From Cydia pomonella (taxonomy: Eukaryota; Arthropoda; Insecta; Lepidoptera; Tortricidae): a stretch of 64,000 bases of DNA. This document shows positions 56,275-64,000 of this stretch, piece by piece. The translations under genes and the position numbers were made by a program. Numbering within the stretch: position 1 is the first letter of the stretch; the number at the start of each line of letters is the position of its first letter. The notes under the pieces were generated by a model. The model was given only the letters and a program-made list of their open reading frames with translations, was not told where the DNA came from and did not search any database. The stretch is from positions 7,068,001-7,132,000 of the forward strand of contig NC_084726.1 in assembly GCF_033807575.1 (NCBI RefSeq), read 5' to 3'.

Positions 56275-57153
56275 ATGGATATAAAACTAGTTTTATTGTG
56301 TGTTATTTTAAAAACAGTGTGTGCAAAAATATCTATAAATATAAGAACAGATTCGGGCATAAATAATGTATCTATTACATATGATGGCTCGGACTCTCAA
56401 GTGGTGAATGCTCTCGACATTGACCGTTTCAATCTGAGAAGTCAGACTTTCAAAGAAGCTGTCAAAACTCATTTTGGTGAGAAACCAAGTAATATTTATT
56501 TTAAATCGCCTACACCGTGGGATGATCTGTATAAAACGTATGGTTGGGAGCAAGTTACAAGAGTAATAACAGTGAAATCAGCAAGGGTACGTGACGTTAC
56601 AGTCAAACCAGTCATAGTATTGTCACATGATTTCGAAAATTCGTCAAACAAAACCATCAAAGTTAACACTGGTATAAGTCAGACGATTGAACACACAGTA
56701 TCGACAAGTTGGTCTAAAAATCAAGAAGTTTCCATTTCACAAGATGTTGAATACGATTTGAATATTTTGGTTGCAAAATTATCCGGTACTACAGGACTAA
56801 CGTACACCTCTACTCTAGGGAAGAGCGAAGAGAAATCTGAATCGGTAACTGTCGGGGCAACTAGTGCTGTCGAAACGGAATTGGCACCGGGACAGGCCGT
56901 GACAGCTGTTCTTTCAGCCAAACGTGGCCATTTTGAAATTGAGGTGGTTTATAAAACCACATTGCGAGGAAAATTAGCTGTAAATTTCAAACGTGGTCAC
57001 AATGGGCACCATTTTTGGGGACCTTCGATCACGAAAGTTTTTAAAAGCGGAGGATTGAAAAATGAGATAACGGAGGCGGAGCATATTAAAGTTGGGTTTT
57101 ATTCTGAGGCTTCATTAAAAGTTTTTGATAAAACTACAGGGCTACCGGTGTAA
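56275..57153 (+). CDS. Secreted spherulin-2A-like (aerolysin-fold) protein
   Basis: 292 residues in a single exon. Signal peptide at 1-17 (MDIKLVLLCVILKTVCA). Then TPWDDLYKTYGWEQVTRVI, a beta-rich stretch with ISQTIEHTVSTSWSK, a Ser/Thr-alternating segment with SEEKSESVTVGATSAVETE, ELAPGQAVTAVLSAKRG, GHHFWGPSI and GGLKNEI. I recognise this order from insect spherulin-2A-like proteins. The alternating central segment corresponds to the region that lines the pore in aerolysin-fold relatives. Known: the fold is shared by pore-forming toxins and non-toxic lectin-like proteins. Inferred: a secreted protein that may oligomerise; toxicity is not shown. It is transcribed away from its paralogue at 53487-54398, 1.9 kb apart. 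Confidence 0.88.
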   Translation: MDIKLVLLCVILKTVCAKISINIRTDSGINNVSITYDGSDSQVVNALDIDRFNLRSQTFKEAVKTHFGEKPSNIYFKSPTPWDDLYKTYGWEQVTRVITVKSARVRDVTVKPVIVLSHDFENSSNKTIKVNTGISQTIEHTVSTSWSKNQEVSISQDVEYDLNILVAKLSGTTGLTYTSTLGKSEEKSESVTVGATSAVETELAPGQAVTAVLSAKRGHFEIEVVYKTTLRGKLAVNFKRGHNGHHFWGPSITKVFKSGGLKNEITEAEHIKVGFYSEASLKVFDKTTGLPV

Positions 57154-57173
57154 GGATTTTTATATTACTACTT

Positions 57174-57179
57174 ATTAAA
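57174..57179 (+). terminator. ATTAAA polyadenylation signal
   Basis: ATTAAA 21 bp after the stop codon of the plus-strand spherulin-like gene, followed by a T-rich stretch (TTGTTTTGTTTTTTT near 57199-57213). Confidence 0.55.
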
Positions 57180-57213
57180 CCTTTGTTTGAATATATTGTT
57201 TTGTTTTTTTATC

Positions 57214-57859
57214 ACTTACTGAAATATGATCGTCCACAACAACGATTTTCGAGTCTATGCGGAGGCGGAGTAGACTTACGGGAAAAATTAGGACAAAAGG
57301 ATGACCGGTAGGATCGACCTCGATTACGTAAGTTATCTATTACTGCCATTAAGGGGATTGTACTCATTTAGGACAATTGGGACAAGCTTTCAACTGAGAC
57401 AAGACGGCCTTTTATTTAATGAAGGCCGGTTGTGTAGGGTTCACTGACGGTTAAGTGGTAATTTAATGATGATTAATAATGATGTTTTGTGTTTTCCTTT
57501 CCTAGTCTGGATGATTTAGGAACCTACTTGCGATCATGGTTAGTAGAGTTAGCTGCAAAAAATGCCTGACGTCCCATGTAGAACTTTTTATCCAAGTGGT
57601 GTACCTTTGCTGTAGCTGACTGTACTTAAATAACGTTTGGGCAAAACTAAGGGAGGGAAAAGTATAAGAACAGCTGGTTAAAATAAACTCAATAGGTATT
57701 TTACATCTGAAAGTTTGTATGTTTGGATATTGGGTGTTTTAATGTGTATTTCTCAATCACGCGAAAACAACAGAACCAATTTGGCTGAAATTCGGTTTGA
57801 GCACCTAAGTACTTTTGCCCTGGAAATTTGAAGTGGGCAAAGACCTTCACGGCTACCAG
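57214..57859. other. Intergenic DNA, nothing recognised
   Basis: No gene or clear repeat seen in this stretch. Confidence 0.4.
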
Positions 57860-57997
57860 GAGTTGGCGTTTGACATTTACGTTAGCGTCTGCGTGAACTC
57901 AATCGCATTCCTTCCCACTCTACATCAGTTTCAGTGCGAGCGAGATGGACTGTGATCTGGTTAAGCAGTTGCCAACGTAAACATCAAGTGTCAACTC
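57860..57997. mobile_element. Fold-back MITE
   Basis: GAGTTGGCGTTTGACATTTA faces TGTTTACGTTGGCAACTG-type and GTGTCAACTC sequence on the inverse side; 138 bp, non-coding. Further CGAGCGAGATGG sequence lies in the core. Confidence 0.55.
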
Positions 57998-58601
57998 GTG
58001 ATACGCGGATACCGTTAGCTTAATACCTACCTAATACTATATCTGTGGGAAGAGGGGATAAGGATAGTAAGGTTAGGCCGGTAATCAACTCAACCGTCCG
58101 TAACACCGGCCCGATCTAGTGCATCTATTGTCCACAAACAGGATTGCAAGCTCACGCATGACTATTGTATATTTAACCAATCCTCATTCACTTGCAACAA
58201 ACAAAAATCAACTCTATTCCCATATAACAAGTTCTATACTCACCGCAAAAACTCATCACACATTCTATAATAACCAATTTTCTTTAACTGTTTCAATTAA
58301 CGAAAGTAGATCTTAAAATAATACTATCCAAGCTGTTCAAAACGCAAATCTAATTTGGTAATGAAACAAGAGCTTTTGCAAGCAGCTCAGACGATTTTCA
58401 AGCTTATTTCTCAAGTTATAAGGGCGACGAAGATGGTAACTAGGTGTGGCTAATGCGTTTTGTTTATGCTAGGTCGTCCTTGGAGACACCTGTAACTGGG
58501 CTAAGTGATTACCGGAAACGACATTGAAGGTATTCGAATTAGATCGAACACATTAATATATGTAAGACTCGAGGTCCATAGGATACCGGACCTTCGATAA
58601 C

Positions 58602-59053
58602 AGTACCCCTAGTGTAAATAAATTCGATTTCGAAACGTGACGTACGCGTTTGCGTTTAGTCTCATTTTGTATTGGATTTAGAAAGAGCGCGCCAAGCGGG
58701 ACGTTTTGGAAACTCAAAATCCTATACAAAATGAGACTTAACGTAAACGCGTTCGTCACGTCACGTTTTTGGACCCGGGTATGTCCTTAAACTACGTCCA
58801 AAAGAGAGGTATGGGCAATGTGAATGCCATCTTGTGTGGTAGGGCACAGCCAGTGGATGTCATTCCAGATCTAGAGCAGAGCCCAACTGGGGAAGTACCT
58901 CCACCTTACAGAAAACCGCAGCCAAAGTTGCAGGTGTACATAGGCTACGGAGACTGCTTACCATCAGGCAGGCCGTATGCTTGTTTGCCACCGACGTAGT
59001 ATTAAAAAAAAAAAAAAAAACGTTATGATGTCGATCAAATTTACACTAGGGGT
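58602..59053. mobile_element. Element with GTACCCCTAGTGTAAAT inverted ends
   Basis: Left GTACCCCTAGTGTAAAT (58603) and right ATTTACACTAGGGGTAC (59038) are perfect inverted 17-mers. Inside are a fold-back (58636-58760; CGTTTGCGTTTAGTCTCATT against AATGAGACTTAACGTAAACG) and the interspersed repeat at 58763-59015, so this is a nested or composite structure. Confidence 0.6.
58763..59015 (+). repeat. Interspersed repeat, plus-strand copy
   Basis: GACCCGGGTATGTCCTTAAA, TGTGTGGTAGGGCACAGCC, TTACAGAAAACCGCAGCC and TTGTTTGCCACCGACGTAGT in this order, then an A-run. Same family as 47307-47635. Confidence 0.7.
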
Positions 59054-59066
59054 ACAGTACTAATTA

Positions 59067-59345
59067 GAGGATACCCATAAGATACCGGCTTACAAGACAA
59101 TACACACTAAACAAACACCTACACAATATGGGTAAAACAGACAGCCCCATGTGCAGAGCGTGCATGGAAGAAGAAGTAACAACAAAACACATTCTCCTGC
59201 TGCACACTAAGAGCGGCAGTTAGCAACCTGAAAACTTTGCTGGACTTCGTGGAGGAGCTGGGGTGGTTACAGTAGCGCTACCTCGATTCACGCAAAATAG
59301 GCACAATGGTTGTCGATTTGCGGAAAATGCCCAGAAGCACTAAGA
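59067..59345 (+). pseudogene. LINE ORF2 C-terminal remnant
   Basis: One frame gives a Cys-rich tail (MCRACMEEEVTTKHILLLH), typical of the end of LINE ORF2 proteins. After a frameshift near 59205, AVSNLKTLLDFVEELGWL and a stop follow, the usual final helix. Short, frameshifted and stop-containing; no reverse transcriptase is attached. Confidence 0.6.
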
Positions 59346-59349
59346 TACA

Positions 59350-61034
59350 GGATCATCAGTAACTATAATATGTAATTATGACACACAATCTCGAAGAAAA
59401 ATAATGTGGAATCCCAAAAAAGACAAACGAAAAAATCAAAAATGTGTGGACTTTTTACTGGACTAAAAAAAAACCAGCACCAGTATAAAAAATCTGCTTA
59501 TTGTTTCCTACTCTATAAAAGTAGAAAAACAAAGTCTTGAAAGGTAGAAGACGGGACCTCTAATAGTTTTTGAGAAACAAGATACCTATTTTTGGGTCCC
59601 ATACAAAAAAAAACAGACTTTATTTTTTTCTGCTGTCAATATGCCTTATTTCGAAAAAATGTATACCACATTTATTGTTATTTATATAATTCTCTTTCGG
59701 ATGGCATTAAAAAAAATGATTTTCTGAAAAAAGTGCGAATGTCCTCTTTTCGAGCCATCCAGCCGACCGTGCGCTGCCAGCGGCACCCTTATGTTAACGG
59801 CACCAATCATGGGACACTTAAGAGAAAATTTGGAGTATTTTTTATATTTCACCGATATCTTTAAAATTTCTACCTATTTATGCTTTAAAAGTTGAATGTC
59901 CAATTCGTCCTTTATCTTTTCTATATATTTAATGAAAGCTACTTCCATTTGTTTCAATATTATTAACCAATTAAAACTATGGTTTTTTGCTCCGGTCATG
60001 GGATGTATGGCGCAATTAATTTTCGAACTAATAAACAATAACAAAGAAAAATTAAACTTAAGCAGCTCTTTGGCTCTTGTTTATGGTAAAATGTTGCCAG
60101 CGATTGAAAACTGATGGCAAATACTTGTTTTACGGGATTTGTCTATATCATCCCATTACTGGTGCCTGTTCCATTATAAGGGTGTTTACTATTTTTTTTA
60201 TAATATTTTTATTTTTATATTCACGTTATAAGCAACCTAACTTAAAAAATTAAGTGATTAGGTCAAGTTATGTTCTAAATGTTCTAATGAATGGGGAACC
60301 CAAACAAATTATATCCAGCTTGAAACGAATGTAGTATGATACGCACACTAGCATCCCCCCCCCCCCTCCCCCCCGTTTTATCATGAAATATTGTTTCTGA
60401 GAAAAGTATTAGAGTTAGGAAAAAAGTGTCAATGTAAGAAATCATCTTTAATAAATACTTAACACAAGGTTATATTCTTTTTTTATATGATACACTATTT
60501 TCATGTTACAGCTAGATTTTATTGACACTTTATTCTACAAATGCATACTTTTCCCAAGAAATAAAAATAAAATGTCAACCGGGATTCATGCGAAAAGGGG
60601 GGGTTGCGTCAGGGGAGCGGAGGGGACGCTATTGTGCGTAAAGCACCATGCCCAAAGGTCATCCTAGATTAGTTTCAATTTGGATATAATTTGTTTTTCA
60701 AAAAACATAATTTGTCCGTGTCAAAAGAAATGAGGAAAAAATTTGTATAATTAGGTAGGTACTTTAAACTTAATGATGTGCGAAACGAGTCTATGAAGTA
60801 TTCTGAAATTAGCCCGCTTAACACTCTGTTAGGGCACACAATGTCGTTATATGTAACTTACTATATACCTATTAAAACATTTCGTCATAATATATCTACC
60901 GTAATTAGTATGTATAAAAATCGAATAATAATAACATTGTAAAAGTAAATATAAGATAAAAATAACATTCCATACATTCAGTTTTTACCAATAGTCAAAG
61001 TAGTTTTTCAAATATTGACAATTTGCGTAGATAT
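59350..61034. other. Non-genic DNA
   Basis: AT-rich, with a C-rich run at 60354-60374. No exon could be supported; the open frames at 59592-59864 and 59896-60114 have no recognisable motif. Confidence 0.35.
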
Positions 61035-61205
61035 AAGTAAGTAAGTAAGTAAGTAAATATTCTTTATTGCACCAACAATTATACATTTTACATACATGTA
61101 AAACTACAAATGATTTTTAAAGGAAAATAGAACCAGGTAACAACAGGCGGTCTTATCGCTAAAAAGCGATCTCTTCCAGACAACCTTTAGGTAGCAGGAA
61201 ATTTC
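61035..61205 (-). repeat. LINE 3' end, minus orientation
   Basis: A (TAAG)n tail at 61036-61055, ATTCTTTATTGCACCA, then GGCGGTCTTATCGCTAAAAA and GATCTCTTCCAGACAACCTT. The last two blocks are a LINE 3' UTR I know from Lepidoptera. The rest of the element is missing. Confidence 0.65.
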
Positions 61206-61639
61206 GAACTCATACAAAAGTCAACAGGTAGTGCAAGCTCGAAATAATATTATTTGTCCGGCTCGAAGGACCAAATTGGAAGAGATCTACACTGAAATAG
61301 ATGTAATATCCTCCTAAGGCTCAGAAATTTTAACCTATAATGCAGGGAATACAGTTGATTTCATTTTGTTTGAAAATTGAATGAAGCTAAACAAATGCAA
61401 CTTTGTTCCAATTGAATATGATTTAAATTTCATCGAATTGAATAATAAGTAGTATAGGTAGTATAAGTTCTATAGGACCTTGGGCCTTTCGAGGATAGAG
61501 GTCACATAGGTAAACAGGTACCTATAAAAGAAAGATGAACTAGGCCCTTCAGTGGTGGAGGCCGGATCCGAACCGGGTCCGAGAATGGGACGGGATTTTA
61601 TTTAGTATATGACATGTATTTCAGTTTATAATTTAAATA

Positions 61640-62276
61640 TAGCAGTTTGACTACTTATAACACACAAATCAAAACTTTCCCGCACGTTCCGTGCATATGT
61701 CGAAGCTTTAAACAGCCATATGTACTGTAAACCATTGTACGATACACGTACGAATAGGTAATTCGCAACTCGTAATTCATCACCACTAGTAGCGAATTTC
61801 CTATTTTCTGCACTTGTATCGTAAATAACTATTTTATTTCTCATGTTCTGAAAGAGGGTCATTGTTGTTCTAAAAATTGTGCAGAAACGGATACGTCCCT
61901 GCACTAGAGTATTTTACTTTCCAAATACGATTTTCGATTCTTTTTACGATAGTCAATTGAAATTTGGATTTAAATGGATTTGTTATACAATTTCCATTCT
62001 GACATTTAACTCACACCATTCCATAAATAACGATACTTTTACCTAAATTATTAATTAAAAGTACCCTCAACAGACACCTACAATAGTACCTCAATATTTT
62101 TTTTATTTACTCACGTTTAGAAAAAACACACATGCATTTTATTTTCCTTGTATTTGAAATGAAAAGTAGAGTGTTTAACTTGGATGAAAGGCATCATTTT
62201 AGCCTCGGACTATTAACAAACTGCCTCGGCAGAGATGAGAAATGAGTGCCTTTCATCCCTTGGTTAACAATTTATT
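61640..62276 (-). repeat. Non-autonomous element, inverted partner of 136-845
   Basis: Shares CGATACACGTACGAATAGGT, CAGAATGG/CCATTCTG blocks and CATCCCTTGGTTAACAA with the copy near the start of the window. It keeps a middle section (CTGCCGAGGCAG fold near 62220) that the other copy has lost. Confidence 0.6.
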
Positions 62277-62312
62277 ATAGTTTCTTCCCAACTTGAACGA
62301 GATCTATCTAGG

Positions 62313-62440
62313 GCTATAACCGCGAAAATCGAAGTTCGTCAATTGCGGGCATTTTTCTTTGTCACTCTAATTACGTGTTAGGGAGAGTAAAACAGAAAGA
62401 TCCCTGCAATTTGCGAATTTCGGTTTTCCCGGTAGGTTCC
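62313..62440. mobile_element. Fold-back MITE, family B
   Basis: ACCGCGAAAATCGAAGTTCG at the left and GCGAATTTCGGTTTTCCC at the right, with the shared TTGTCACTCTAATTACG and GAGTAAAACAGAAAGATCC core. Belongs with 7641-7768. Confidence 0.7.
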
Positions 62441-64000
62441 CTGCTCCCTTTGACACCTTTACCGGGATTTGTGACACCAGTACGTAGACCGTGTATGTCG
62501 AAGCGCCTACTTGTATAAGATGACCTATTGTTCGCTAAAGCAGATAGGATATTCAGATGGGACCTTTCCAACCGCACAGAGGGCACGTGCGAACCAGTCC
62601 AGTCATAATCATAAGAGGGCTTTGTAATTAGGGTGACTGTTATTTAGTCTGTCAAGCAAAATATGTCAGTAGCAATGTACAGCAAAGTAGGGCAACACTC
62701 AAAAAGCAGTATTGAGTTGGTATTGCGCTAAGAAAAGCACCAATGTACATCGAACCAAAACATGTAATTATCATAACCTCAAATTTTACAAATATGTATT
62801 TACGATCAACGACCGTGATTGTATATTGTAGGCACCTTGACTTTGCTTAAGTTCATGCACAAGCTTGGTGTTTAATATATTGGTATTTAATGGTGACAGC
62901 AGATATTTCTCTTGAAATAGCAACGATTCAGAATGTAAACAAACATGGCTGTTATTCAATATCCACATGCCACAGATAAAACACAGATGACACGCGATTT
63001 TGGAGTTATTCGAAAACAGTGTTGCTAACCCGCGATTTATCAAATTTGCCGCCTTTGCTACTGACAAGATTTGCTTGATCAACGGCCCGATTCGAAGATT
63101 GATCAAGACATGTTTAAGATCTTCGAATGATCTTTAAAAGATTGATAACTAAATGACATGTCAAAATTGACATTTATTTCGATTCCGCATTCCGCTGTGA
63201 TCCCAATAAGATCTATCTACGAGATTTCAAAAATATGCGGATAGGTACAATGTCAATTATTCAATTAAATTATTAAAATAGGCATTATTCAGTTGCAATT
63301 TAACATTCAAATTAATTAAAATATATCGACGACGCTACAACACGACTCATGCGCAGCAAAAAGCGCGAGCGATGCATTGTGAACCGTATCATATTAATAA
63401 CAAATCAAGTTAAGATTTTTTAAATCTTGAATGCCGCTTTAGGATATTAAGGTCCTGTTACATTGGTTCGACCTAAGAGCATTTCATAAATCACATTTTC
63501 CGATCCGATATCGGATGTAGGACCCTACAATAGACAAAGACAAACAATACTAAAAGATACATAAGTCTATCCCTTTCGGTCATTTCAGATCACGCACACT
63601 ACTAGAAACATATTGCTACAGAAGTACACATGCACGCACACAAACAAAAATTATCGTCCGACATAGCTAAAACTGTCGGAAGCACCTTCCATGTTCATGA
63701 AAAAAAAAGCTACGGGTGAGTGCCATATGGCATGATTGGCATGAAGTCCGTCTTTTATGAGTTATATATCGTTTTTTAGTAATAATGATTTAGTAAATGC
63801 ATAAATAAACACAAAGAAGTATTTTACAAGTTACGTTATTCCGACAGCCGATATCGGATCGGTCAATGTGAAAACGCTCTAACTCGAGTTAGCCTGCGCT
63901 TTTAAAGTAAGAAATGCATGCGTGTACAATCAATGTATTAAATGTGACATTATCTATGAAAAGGGACCTTATTGTCAGTGGCGCTTGCGCCATTATCAAC
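62441..64000. other. Non-genic DNA with repeat scraps
   Basis: No gene found. Inverted words ATCCGATATCGGAT (63500) and CCGATATCGGATCGG (63849) with GAGCATTT/AAACGCTC outside suggest an element at about 63475-63885. ACGGCCCGATTCGAAGATT at 63080 looks like another element end. A degenerate LINE 3' tail lies near 63730. Confidence 0.4.

Overview
The window looks like lepidopteran (moth or butterfly) nuclear DNA. It is AT-rich, its genes are split by introns with canonical GT/AG junctions, and it is packed with fold-back elements, tRNA-derived SINEs and LINE 3' ends of types I recognise from Lepidoptera. No bacterial genes, rRNA genes, CRISPR arrays or operons were seen. The species cannot be named from the sequence.

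Layout. 1-9.5 kb: non-genic, with SINEs and small fold-back elements. 9.5-31.1 kb: a nested repeat block. Two identical 320-bp direct repeats (9502-9821 and 30803-31122) carry TATG on their outer sides. Between them lies non-coding, hairpin-rich DNA, interrupted by a 12,017-bp DNA transposon (14227-26243). That transposon has CCCAGATAGCA inverted ends, a TA duplication, tandem repeats just inside both ends and two intron-containing minus-strand genes: a DUF4806-type protein (15656-19859) and a decayed Tnp2/CACTA-type transposase (21184-23277). A sister copy of its target repeat lies next to its right end and shows what the empty site looked like. 31-37 kb: a dense field of small non-autonomous elements of hAT, TTAA-target and other fold-back kinds.

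37.6-52.3 kb: an ABHD12-like serine hydrolase gene on the minus strand, of which nine coding exons could be assembled. Its intron 6 holds a GC-rich Jockey-type LINE (about 40801-46979) in the opposite orientation. The LINE has an intact ORF2 and an ORF1 broken by one extra T. Decayed partial copies of ABHD12 exons 8 and 3 lie next to the real exons. 53.5-57.2 kb: two divergently transcribed secreted proteins resembling spherulin-2A (aerolysin-like fold), separated by a 575-bp palindrome. 57-64 kb: more repeats and a LINE ORF2 remnant.

How the parts fit. The DUF4806 gene and the transposase are probably the two genes of one mobile element. The ABHD12-like enzyme and the spherulin-like pair are the host genes. 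No sequence search could be run; family names rest on recognised motifs and exon assembly by eye.
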